Source: Comamonadaceae bacterium
GTDB taxonomy: Bacteria; Pseudomonadota; Gammaproteobacteria; Burkholderiales; Burkholderiaceae_C
Direction: 5' to 3'
NCBI GenBank assembly: GCA_947469815.1
Contig: CANIRI010000163.1
Location: 1-5,889 of the forward strand
DNA: 5,889 bases
The position numbers were made by a program, and so were the translations under genes. The notes under the pieces are model-generated. The model did not search any database, was not told where the DNA came from, and saw only the letters and a list, made by a program, of their open reading frames with translations. Positions 1 to 5,889 of the stretch are shown piece after piece. Position 1 is the first letter of the stretch. Every line of letters starts with the position of its first letter.

Positions 1-39
1 CTGGGCGCTTCGACATCCACTTCTGTTCCCCCCCTATCT

Positions 40-43
40 GGAG
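40..43 (+). promoter_or_regulatory. Ribosome binding site of the outer-membrane channel gene
   Basis: GGAG lies six bases before the ATG at 50, a good Shine-Dalgarno match and spacing. It decides the start: the reading frame stays open upstream to the window edge, but without an ATG, GTG or TTG, and the ATG at 50 places a lipoprotein signal directly at the N-terminus. Confidence 0.7.
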
Positions 44-49
44 CCACCG

Positions 50-1507
50 ATGCACGGTAGTTTTTTGCGGCCTGCCACGCTGGTCTTGGCCGCCGCCGAG
101 CTGCTCAGTGGCTGCGCTGATTTTTCGGGCATTGCGCCCGAGGCGCAATTGCGCTCGGCCACAGCGGTCGGCCTGAAAGATCCGCCGCCGCTGACTGCGG
201 CCGAGTTGGATGCGGTCAACGCACCCAACCCGTGGTGGGAGCAATTTGGCGATCCGCGCCTGGACGCGCTGGTCGAGCAGGCGCTGCTAAACAGCCCCAG
301 CCTGCGCGTCGCACAGGTCCGCACCGCGCGGGCCCGCGCGGTCATAGCCCGTGTCGAGGCAGACCGGCAGGTGCAGGTCACCGGCAGCGCAGAGGCCAGC
401 CGCCAACGCTTCAGCGGCCGTGGTTTTTACCCGCCACCGATTGGCGGATCCGAGTATGAATTGGCCACCGTACAGGCCACCGCCAGTTATGAGTTCGACT
501 GGTTCGGCAAGAACCGCGCAGCGCTCAATGTGGCAGTTGGTCAAACCGCTGCGGCGCAGGCGGATGCGCAAGCAGCACGGCTGTTGCTGGCGGCGCAGGT
601 CACCCGCCACTACATCGCTTTGCTGCGCCTGCAGGCCCAACGCGAGTTGCTGGAGCAAACTCTGGTGCAGCGCCAACGCATAGCCGAGATCAGTGCCCTG
701 CGTTTCAAAGCGGGGCTGGAAAGCGAGCTCGAACCGCTTTTGAACAACCCCAGCGTGCCCGAGATACGCCGCCAGATGGCCGAAGTGCAAGAGCAGGCCG
801 CCCTGCTGGACAACGCCATGGCTGCCCTCACCGGCCGGCCCCTGTTCGGGCAAGGCGCACAGGCCACGCAGTTGGGCCGCCTGCAAGACCTGCGCAGCAC
901 ACAGGTTCCAGAAAACCTGATGCTCGATTTGCTGGGCCGACGCCCCGACATCACGGCCGCACGCTGGCGTATCGAAGCCAGCCTGCATGAAGTCAACCTG
1001 GCCAAAACCCAGTTCTATCCCAACGTGAATGTGGTCGGCGTGTTCGGCCTGAGCAGCGTGGGACTGGGAAACATCGCGGCTTCCAACACCGACCAATGGA
1101 ACGTGGGCCCGGCGATCCGGCTGCCGCTTTTTGACGGCGGGCGCTTGCGTGCGCAGTTGCGGGGCAAAGCCATCGACGTGGATGCTGCCATCGAGGCGTA
1201 CAACGTGCTCGTAGTCGATGCCGCCCGCGAGGCAGCGGACCAGTGGGTGAGCGCCGCTGCGATCCAACAACAACAAATCGCGCAGCAAGCCTACCAAGCC
1301 AACGCCCGCGCGCTGTACGCCATTGCCCAGCAACGGTTCACCGCCGGCCTGACCCACCAGAACATGGTGCTCCAGGCTGAGGGCAAAGTCTTAGAACAGC
1401 AGCGCATCGCCATTGACCTGACGGCGCGGGCACTGGACACCCAGGTGCTGCTGGTGCGCGCTGTCGGCGGCACCTATCCCATCCAAGCCGCACCGAATGC
1501 GAACTGA
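50..1507 (+). CDS. Outer-membrane efflux channel lipoprotein (NodT/OprM family)
   Basis: This is the outer-membrane exit duct of a tripartite efflux pump, a TolC-fold trimer that spans the outer membrane and reaches into the periplasm. The 485 residues match the usual OprM-type length. A lipoprotein signal ends in the lipobox LSGC with the acylated Cys at residue 22; the next residue is Ala, not Asp, consistent with outer-membrane sorting. The mature part opens with the family motif NPWWEQFGDPRL (about 60-71). Two TolC-type repeats follow. Repeat 1 carries FDWFGKNR (149-156) and the hairpin tip RFKAGL (218-223). Repeat 2 carries LGRRPDI (295-301), PLFDGGR (359-365) and the tip RFTAGL (429-434). 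Oddities are a Glu at 17 inside the signal's hydrophobic core and prolines at 229, 234 and 237 just after the first tip. It is first in the operon with the adaptor and MFS pump, so those are its likely partners. The family is certain, the substrate is not. Confidence 0.95.
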   Translation: MHGSFLRPATLVLAAAELLSGCADFSGIAPEAQLRSATAVGLKDPPPLTAAELDAVNAPNPWWEQFGDPRLDALVEQALLNSPSLRVAQVRTARARAVIARVEADRQVQVTGSAEASRQRFSGRGFYPPPIGGSEYELATVQATASYEFDWFGKNRAALNVAVGQTAAAQADAQAARLLLAAQVTRHYIALLRLQAQRELLEQTLVQRQRIAEISALRFKAGLESELEPLLNNPSVPEIRRQMAEVQEQAALLDNAMAALTGRPLFGQGAQATQLGRLQDLRSTQVPENLMLDLLGRRPDITAARWRIEASLHEVNLAKTQFYPNVNVVGVFGLSSVGLGNIAASNTDQWNVGPAIRLPLFDGGRLRAQLRGKAIDVDAAIEAYNVLVVDAAREAADQWVSAAAIQQQQIAQQAYQANARALYAIAQQRFTAGLTHQNMVLQAEGKVLEQQRIAIDLTARALDTQVLLVRAVGGTYPIQAAPNAN

Positions 1508-1519
1508 AGCCACACACCA

Positions 1520-2839
1520 ATGCAAAACGAACCCTCATCCCCTGACGTACAAGCCAAACCGCAGGTATCCACGCCTGCCGCGCCACTGGCCACAACGGCT
1601 GCTGCGCCGCCCGTGCAGCCCGATCGCTCGAATAAGCGCGCCAAGGCACTCAGCATGGTGGCCATCGTGGTCGTGCTGGGTCTGTCCTATGGCGGCTACA
1701 CCTGGTACGAGGGCCGTGCGGAAGAGAGCACGGATAACGCCTATGTGCAAGGCAATGTGGTGCAAATCACTCCGCAAATCGGGGGTACGGTCAGCGCCAT
1801 CCAAGCCGATGACACCGACTTTGTCAAAAGCGGCCAAACCGTGGTTCAGTTGGACACCGCCGATGCCCAGGTTGCTTTGCAAACGGCGCAAGCGCAGCTC
1901 GCGCAGGCCGTGCGCCAGGTGCGCAGCCTGTACGCCAATAACACCACGCTGGGGACACAAATCACGCTACATGAAGCGGACGTGGTCAAAGCGCAGATCG
2001 AGGTCAACCGCGCCAACGATGATCTGGCGCGCCGCCAGTCGCTGACCGGTAGCGGCGCGGTATCCCGCGAAGAAGTCGCACACGCCCAGGCCATAGTGAC
2101 CCAAGCCCAGGCATCGCTCAACGCCGCACGCAATGGGGTTACCGCCGCGCGCGACCAGTTGCTCAGCGGTCGCACCCAGACGGATGGCACCAGCCTGGAG
2201 GGTCACCCCAGCGTGATGGTGGCTAGCGCCAAGGTGCGTGAGGCGTACTTGACGCTGCACCGCTCCACCATCACCGCGCCGGTAGACGGCTATGTCGCCA
2301 AGCGCACGGTGCAAGTCGGGCAACGCATTGCGGCCGGCGCACCGCTGATGTCGGTGATCGCGCTCAAGGCCTTGTGGGTCGATGCCAATTTCAAAGAAGT
2401 GCAGCTGCGCAATATCCGCATCGGTCAACCGGTGACGCTGACTGCAGACTTGTACGGCAAGCGGGTGGTCTACCACGGTACGGTCGCTGGTATGAGCGCG
2501 GGCACGGGTGCAGCGTTCTCGCTGCTGCCTGCGCAAAACGCCACCGGTAACTGGATCAAGGTGGTGCAGCGCGTACCGGTGCGCATCCGGCTGGACCCGC
2601 AGGAAATCACCAACAGCCCGCTGCGCGTGGGCCTGTCCATGGAGGCCACCGTCAACGTGAGCGACCAAAGCGGCAAAACACTGGCTGAAGCTGCTCCCCT
2701 GAACGCACCCGCCACCGACGCAGCCCAGGCCCCCGCCGCAACCGATGTCTACGCCGCGATGGACGCACAGGCAACCGAAGAGATCCAACGCATCGTGCGC
2801 GCCAACGCCGGCGGCATGGTCAAACCGGCAGGCAAATGA
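1520..2839 (+). CDS. emrA: EmrA-type periplasmic adaptor (HlyD family membrane fusion protein)
   Basis: The protein bridges the inner-membrane MFS pump and the outer-membrane channel. Its 439 residues exceed E. coli EmrA (about 390) because of a Pro/Ala-rich cytoplasmic N-terminus (1-40) and a longer C-terminal tail. One membrane anchor is seen at about 43-63. The EmrA signature TDNAYVQGNVVQITPQIGG follows at 71-89 and begins the first lipoyl half. A long Ala/Gln-rich alpha-hairpin coiled coil runs over about 113-215. The second lipoyl half is at about 249-280 (TITAPVDGYV, then VGQRIAAGAPL), followed by a beta-barrel domain. The tail holds a TDVYAAMD-to-RIVRANAG segment that I recall from Burkholderiales EmrA proteins. 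It starts 12 bases after the channel gene, with only a weak GAAG (1506-1509) ahead, suggesting partial dependence on upstream translation. Its stop overlaps the pump's start. Related systems include EmrAB-TolC and VceAB-VceC. The gene symbol marks the family, not a proven substrate. Confidence 0.93.
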   Translation: MQNEPSSPDVQAKPQVSTPAAPLATTAAAPPVQPDRSNKRAKALSMVAIVVVLGLSYGGYTWYEGRAEESTDNAYVQGNVVQITPQIGGTVSAIQADDTDFVKSGQTVVQLDTADAQVALQTAQAQLAQAVRQVRSLYANNTTLGTQITLHEADVVKAQIEVNRANDDLARRQSLTGSGAVSREEVAHAQAIVTQAQASLNAARNGVTAARDQLLSGRTQTDGTSLEGHPSVMVASAKVREAYLTLHRSTITAPVDGYVAKRTVQVGQRIAAGAPLMSVIALKALWVDANFKEVQLRNIRIGQPVTLTADLYGKRVVYHGTVAGMSAGTGAAFSLLPAQNATGNWIKVVQRVPVRIRLDPQEITNSPLRVGLSMEATVNVSDQSGKTLAEAAPLNAPATDAAQAPAATDVYAAMDAQATEEIQRIVRANAGGMVKPAGK

Positions 2840-4434
2840 GCGGAACACCCGCCGCTTTCACGCCGCACCCGCCGCTGGAGGGCGCTGCGCGCCTGTGGGG
2901 CACCGTGGCGCTGTCGGCGGCCACCTTCATGAATGTGCTGGATTCGTCGATCGCCAACGTCTCGCTGCCCGCGATTGCCGGCGATCTGGGCGTGAGCCCC
3001 AATCAGGGCACCTGGGTCGTCACCAGTTTTGGCGTGGCCAACGCGATTGCCGTGCCGCTGACCGGTTGGCTGTCGCAACGCTTCGGGCAGGTGCGCTTGT
3101 TCACCCTGAGCGTGCTCTTGTTCACGCTGGCCTCCTGGCTTTGCGGACTGGCACCCAATATGGCCACGCTGATTGCCATGCGCGCCTTGCAAGGCTTTGT
3201 GGCCGGGCCCATGATGCCGCTGGCGCAAACCCTCTTGCTGTCGAGCTACCCGCCGGCTATGGCCGGAATGGCGATGGCGCTGTGGGCTATGACCACCTTG
3301 GTAGCGCCCGTGATGGGGCCGCTGCTCGGCGGTTGGATAACCGACCACACGCATTGGGGTTGGATTTTTTATATCAACATCCCGGTGGGCATATTGGCGG
3401 CGTTTGTGACCTGGTCGATTTACCAAAAGCGCGAAACCCAGCGCGCCAAACTGCCCATCGACACGGTGGGCCTGACGCTGCTGGTGCTGGCGGTAGGCTG
3501 TCTGCAAATCATGCTGGACCGGGGCAAGGAGTTGGACTGGTTTCACTCCAGCGAAATCATCACTCTGGGCATCGTGGCGGTAGTTTGTGGCGCGTTTTTT
3601 ATCGCCTGGGAACTCACTGACAAACACCCGGTTGTCGATTTGCGGCTGCTCAAGCGGCGCAATTTTCTGGTCGGATCGGTCTGCCTGTCGGTGGCGTATT
3701 CGCTGTTCATTGGCAACCTGGTGCTGCTGCCGCTGTGGCTGCAGCAGTTCATGGGTTACACATCCACCCAAGCGGGCGAAATGCTGGCGCCCGTGGGCTT
3801 GTTCGCGATTCTGCTGTCGCCCATCGTCGGTAAAAACGTGCAAAAAACCGATCCGCGCATGCTGGCCACATTCGCCTTCATCATGTTCGCAGTGGTGCTG
3901 CAAATGCGCGCGCACTTCAACACCCAGGCCGACTTCTTCACCATCATGCTGCCCACTTTTCTGCAGGGTATTGCGGTGGCGTTTTTCTTTATCCCGCTGA
4001 CCAGCATCACGCTGGGGGGCTTGCCGCCGCAGCAAATTGCCTCGGCCTCGGGCCTATCGAATTTCACCCGAATTGTGGGCGGCGCATTCGGCACCTCGAT
4101 CACCATCACGCTGTGGCAGGACCGGGCGGCAGTTCACCACGCCGAACTGACCGAACTGGTAAACCGAGGCAGCCAGGCTGCCATGGGCGCGATGGGTAAT
4201 CTGGACGCCATGGGCCTCAGCCCGGAGCAAAGCCTGGCGAACATCAACCGCCTGATTGACCAACAGGCGTTCATGCTGGCGTCCAACGATATTTTTGGCG
4301 GCTCCGCGCTGATTTTTATGCTGCTGATTCCCACCATTTGGTTCGCCGAGCGGTTGCGTCCGCCGGTGGTGCAGGCCCAAGCCGCCAAAGCGCCCGCGCC
4401 GGCTGCGGCAGACGCGGCAGCTGGCGCGCATTAA
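2836..4434 (+). CDS. emrB: EmrB-type MFS drug:proton antiporter, DHA2 family, 14 TM
   Basis: This is the inner-membrane energy-coupled component, expected to exchange protons for hydrophobic toxic compounds and pass them to the adaptor and channel. The 532 residues fit a 14-helix DHA2 carrier. Motif D1 is LDSSIANVSLP in helix 1, with its conserved Asp at 36. Motif A is GWLSQRFGQVR (77-87) in the helix 2-3 loop. Motif B is RALQGFVAGP (116-125) with the conserved Arg116. The antiporter motif C is APVMGPLLGG (157-166). WIFYINIPVG (176-185) is another EmrB hallmark. The last helix is near 484-503, followed by an Ala/Pro-rich hydrophilic tail (about 508-532). The ATG shares the sequence ATGA with the adaptor stop, so translation is probably coupled; GGCAGG (2827-2832) sits rather close to the start. 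The gene ends on the interleaved stop with the opposing cytochrome b gene. The substrate is unknown. Confidence 0.95.
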   Translation: MSGTPAAFTPHPPLEGAARLWGTVALSAATFMNVLDSSIANVSLPAIAGDLGVSPNQGTWVVTSFGVANAIAVPLTGWLSQRFGQVRLFTLSVLLFTLASWLCGLAPNMATLIAMRALQGFVAGPMMPLAQTLLLSSYPPAMAGMAMALWAMTTLVAPVMGPLLGGWITDHTHWGWIFYINIPVGILAAFVTWSIYQKRETQRAKLPIDTVGLTLLVLAVGCLQIMLDRGKELDWFHSSEIITLGIVAVVCGAFFIAWELTDKHPVVDLRLLKRRNFLVGSVCLSVAYSLFIGNLVLLPLWLQQFMGYTSTQAGEMLAPVGLFAILLSPIVGKNVQKTDPRMLATFAFIMFAVVLQMRAHFNTQADFFTIMLPTFLQGIAVAFFFIPLTSITLGGLPPQQIASASGLSNFTRIVGGAFGTSITITLWQDRAAVHHAELTELVNRGSQAAMGAMGNLDAMGLSPEQSLANINRLIDQQAFMLASNDIFGGSALIFMLLIPTIWFAERLRPPVVQAQAAKAPAPAAADAAAGAH

Positions 4435-4456
4435 GTCGTTAACGAAGGAAATGCGC
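4426..4456. repeat. Nested inverted repeat across the convergent gene junction, possible bidirectional terminator
   Basis: Outer arms GCGCATT (4426-4432) and AATGCGC (4450-4456) are perfect 7-base complements. Between them lies a perfect 10-base palindrome, TCGTTAACGA (4436-4445). The element covers both stop codons and reaches into both coding ends. Neither strand has a T-run after the arm, so it is not a classical intrinsic terminator. A Rho-assisted or stem-only stop, or an RNA end-protecting hairpin, are possible, and chance cannot be excluded. Confidence 0.4.
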
Positions 4457-5117
4457 CGCTGTAGACCTGCCAGGTAAAGGCCACCATGGCAAAGCCCAGC
4501 ACCAGACCCAACAGGGTGAATGCGCCCGGAATGCCTTCGCCATTGCGGGCGCGCTTGTAGCCGTTCACCATGGCACGCACCAGGTTCTCGCGGTGCAGCA
4601 AACCGGTGGCGATGACGGCGGCCACGTGCAGGCCCACCAGCACGATGATGCCGTTGCCCACCAGCTCGTGGAGCTCGCTCCATAAGTCGGCGCTGCCGTC
4701 CTGGTAACTCGCCCAGCCTGTGGCATCGGCCATGGCAACCACCACCAACAAAGCCACTACCGCCCAGCCGCCAGCCGGGTTATGCCCGAGGTAATGGGTT
4801 CGGGCTTGGGTTTGTCCGGCGCGCCAGGCTTGCGGCAGGTAAGCACGCAGGTAGGACAGCACGGCTGCCGGACTGGTCACAAAATCGGCGAATCGCGCAT
4901 AGCGGCTGCCCACAAAGCCCCAGACCAAGCGCCAGGCCACCAGCACACCGGAGCTATAGCCCAGCGCCAGATGCAGCATGCGGCTGCGCTCGCTCTCCGC
5001 CGTCAGCCAGGCACCCAGCACGCAGACCGCGAGCAACCAGTGGAAGACCCGCGTGGGAAGGTCCCAGATCAGTTGTGGTGTCGTGGGTATATCAACGGGT
5101 TTGTCGGGCGTGCTCAT
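4431..5117 (-). CDS. Membrane cytochrome b (b561 / Ni-Fe-hydrogenase b-subunit type)
   Basis: This is a diheme b-type integral membrane protein that most likely takes electrons from quinol and hands them to the periplasmic cytochromes c encoded just upstream. The 228 residues contain four core helices (about 24-40, 50-69, 116-134 and 152-173) and a fifth near 201-219. The family marks are WDLPTRVFHW (18-27) with His26, His49 ahead of LGY and the WRLVWGFVGSRYARF stretch (62-76), GHNPAGG (111-117), HE at 150-151, LHVAAV (163-168) with His164, and ENLVRAMVNGYK (177-188). His26, His49, His150 and His164 are candidate heme ligands; this assignment is by analogy. Its ATG overlaps the diheme cytochrome stop (ATGA on the minus strand, 5114-5117), so the two are probably translationally coupled; only a weak GGA precedes it. 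No hydrogenase gene is present, so a role with SHP/DHC fits better than hydrogenase. The C-terminus interleaves with the emrB stop. Confidence 0.93.
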   Translation of the reverse strand: MSTPDKPVDIPTTPQLIWDLPTRVFHWLLAVCVLGAWLTAESERSRMLHLALGYSSGVLVAWRLVWGFVGSRYARFADFVTSPAAVLSYLRAYLPQAWRAGQTQARTHYLGHNPAGGWAVVALLVVVAMADATGWASYQDGSADLWSELHELVGNGIIVLVGLHVAAVIATGLLHRENLVRAMVNGYKRARNGEGIPGAFTLLGLVLGFAMVAFTWQVYSGAFPSLTT

Positions 5118-5596
5118 TTGGGAATCCGCACGCCGTCCTCATTGAAGTCGCCGCGCGCGGCACCGCTGTGGCAGGCACCGCAGTTGGCCGCGCTCTTGAT
5201 GCTGGCGCGCTTCCAGACCGAGGCGGATACCTCGTCGTGTTTGCGAATGAACCAATCGCTGCGGGTGATGCGGAACTCGGGACTCGCCGCTGCCTGGCGC
5301 GCGCTGGTGGCCGCGTTGGCCAGAAGCCAGGTGCTGATCTCCTGCTGGGTTTTGCTGTCAATCGAGGCGTCCACGCCATAGTGCTTGTCCAGCCCGGCCA
5401 TGATGCCGCGCCAGTTGGCCTTGCCCGTAAGAGAAGGTGGATACGCCATGTGGCAACTGCTGCACTCGGCGGTAAAGCTGGCCGGTGCGCCTTTGATGGA
5501 TTGCACGGCCTCGGCACGCGCCAGCACCACCAAGGCGGGCAACACACACAAAACAAAAGCCATAGCGGCGCGGCGGGGGAACTCGGAGTTCGTCAT
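5114..5596 (-). CDS. dhc: Periplasmic diheme cytochrome c (DHC family)
   Basis: This is a small electron-transfer protein, probably shuttling electrons from the membrane cytochrome b to the SHP-like cytochrome encoded upstream; R. sphaeroides DHC is known to be able to reduce SHP. The 160 residues start with a Sec signal (Arg8-Arg9, hydrophobic core 10-25, likely cleavage after ARA at 26-28). Heme site 1 is CSSCH (45-49; bases 5450-5464) and heme site 2 is CGACH (139-143; bases 5168-5182). His72 (in DKHYGVD) and His120 (in RKHDEV) stand at the family's conserved positions and are plausible sixth ligands, giving two bis-His hemes. The C-terminus is GDFNEDGVRIPK, typical of the family. The ATG at 5596 has an AAGGAA ribosome site and lies 17 bases after the SHP stop. 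The stop overlaps the cytochrome b start by four bases. Confidence 0.93.
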   Translation of the reverse strand: MTNSEFPRRAAMAFVLCVLPALVVLARAEAVQSIKGAPASFTAECSSCHMAYPPSLTGKANWRGIMAGLDKHYGVDASIDSKTQQEISTWLLANAATSARQAAASPEFRITRSDWFIRKHDEVSASVWKRASIKSAANCGACHSGAARGDFNEDGVRIPK

Positions 5597-5599
5597 AGA

Positions 5600-5605
5600 T
5601 TCCTT
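5600..5605 (-). promoter_or_regulatory. Ribosome binding site of the diheme cytochrome c gene
   Basis: On the minus strand AAGGAA stands a few bases before the ATG at 5596, inside the 17-base gap after the SHP stop. It is the strongest Shine-Dalgarno match of the minus-strand operon, so DHC can be translated independently, unlike the coupled cytochrome b gene. Confidence 0.7.
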
Positions 5606-5613
5606 GTTGGGGT

Positions 5614-5889
5614 TTATTTGAGGCTGATCAGCCAGGCGAGCACATCGGCTTTTTCACGGGCTGTGCATTCCCGCGACAGTACGTCTTTGCAATTGCGGCG
5701 GAACCACTTATCGACCTTGGCCGCGTCGGTGAAGCGCTGCGGGTTGAAGGCCGGGGCCATAGGCTCGATCACTTTGTGGGTGACCGCGTGCTCGCCCTTG
5801 CCAGTGGGAACCGCACCGTGGCAGGATGCACATTTCCACTCGCTGCCGTGGGTCTTGTTAAAGAACTCTTGGCCGCGCGCCGCATTGCC
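5614..5889 (-). CDS. shp: SHP-like monoheme cytochrome c (DUF1924 type), 5' part beyond window
   Basis: I translated this by hand from the stop TAA (5614-5616): 91 residues are visible, running off the window edge with no start, so the signal peptide and N-terminus are missing. The heme site is CASCH (bases 5818-5832) in the context SEWKCASCHGAVPTGKGEHA. Further on come IEPMAPAFNPQRFT, then WFRRNC and SREC, and the C-terminus ADVLAWLISLK. This matches the pattern of sphaeroides heme protein, a class I-like cytochrome c whose heme has His and Asn ligands and which binds O2 or NO. The Asn in WFRRNC (bases 5692-5694) stands 42 residues after the heme His and is my candidate for that ligand. The two following cysteines (RRNC and REC) could form a disulfide. 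Its position directly before DHC and cytochrome b strengthens the call. The alternative is an ordinary Met-ligated cytochrome c using the Met of IEPMAP. Confidence 0.87.
   Translation of the reverse strand, partial: GNAARGQEFFNKTHGSEWKCASCHGAVPTGKGEHAVTHKVIEPMAPAFNPQRFTDAAKVDKWFRRNCKDVLSRECTAREKADVLAWLISLK

Noticed and set aside
1..60. Possible C-terminal end of an upstream gene (frame 1 open to a TAG at 58-60)
   Set aside because: Only about 19 codons, rich in Ser/Thr/Pro, with no recognisable motif; the other two frames are also open here, so openness carries no weight. I also saw no convincing -35/-10 promoter in 1-49.
1265..1276. (CAA)4 trinucleotide repeat encoding Gln406-409 of the channel
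   Set aside because: Too short to expect slippage, and Gln runs are normal in the helical hairpins of this family.
287..1357. Long minus-strand open frame (356 codons) opposite the channel gene
   Set aside because: It lies entirely antisense to a well-supported family protein; its translation shows no recognisable domain, signal or motif. GC-rich coding DNA commonly leaves such antisense frames open.
2749..4035. Long minus-strand open frame (428 codons) spanning the emrA/emrB junction
   Set aside because: The product is rich in His, Gln and Arg with no domain, which is what the reverse complement of hydrophobic membrane-helix codons yields.
4431..5117. Cytochrome b as a Ni-Fe hydrogenase subunit
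   Set aside because: The sequence family is shared, but no hydrogenase structural or maturation gene is in the window, and the immediate partners are DHC and SHP-like cytochromes.
4782..5381. Plus-strand open frame opposite the cytochrome genes
   Set aside because: It overlaps the heme-motif-bearing genes on the other strand, crosses their junction and gives a low-complexity product without motifs.
5597..5633. Intrinsic terminator between SHP and DHC
   Set aside because: The palindrome gives only a four-base stem around a GATC loop and is not followed by a T-run on the minus strand; the tight spacing instead suggests co-transcription.

Overview
The window holds two complete or near-complete gene blocks in a GC-rich genome, arranged tail to tail. 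Protein style points to a betaproteobacterium of the Burkholderiales, probably Comamonadaceae-like: the efflux trio OMF–EmrA–EmrB in one operon, the EmrA C-terminal tail and the EmrB loop signatures all look like that group. This is judged from memory of family sequences, with no search run.

Plus strand (50-4434) is a tripartite drug-efflux operon. First comes an outer-membrane channel lipoprotein (NodT/OprM type), then an EmrA-type periplasmic adaptor (HlyD family), then an EmrB-type 14-helix MFS proton antiporter (DHA2). The spacing is tight: 12 bases between the first two genes, and an ATGA overlap between adaptor and pump. The three products should form one inner-membrane-to-outside conduit. 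No regulator gene and no clear promoter lie in the 49 bases upstream, so control sits outside the window or cannot be seen.

Minus strand (5889 down to 4431) is a cytochrome operon. It reads in the order SHP-like monoheme cytochrome c (DUF1924 type, 5' end cut by the window edge), DHC-type diheme cytochrome c, and membrane cytochrome b (b561 / Ni-Fe-hydrogenase b-subunit type). The inferred electron path is quinol pool, then membrane cytochrome b, then periplasmic DHC, then SHP, whose family relative in Rhodobacter sphaeroides has a histidine/asparagine-ligated heme that binds small gases. The physiological job of this module is poorly defined in general, which makes it the most interesting part of the window.

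The two operons meet with stop codons that interleave on the four bases TTAA (4431-4434). An imperfect inverted repeat spans the junction. There is no gene-free stretch longer than 49 bases, and I see no RNA genes, mobile elements, CRISPR arrays or attachment sites.
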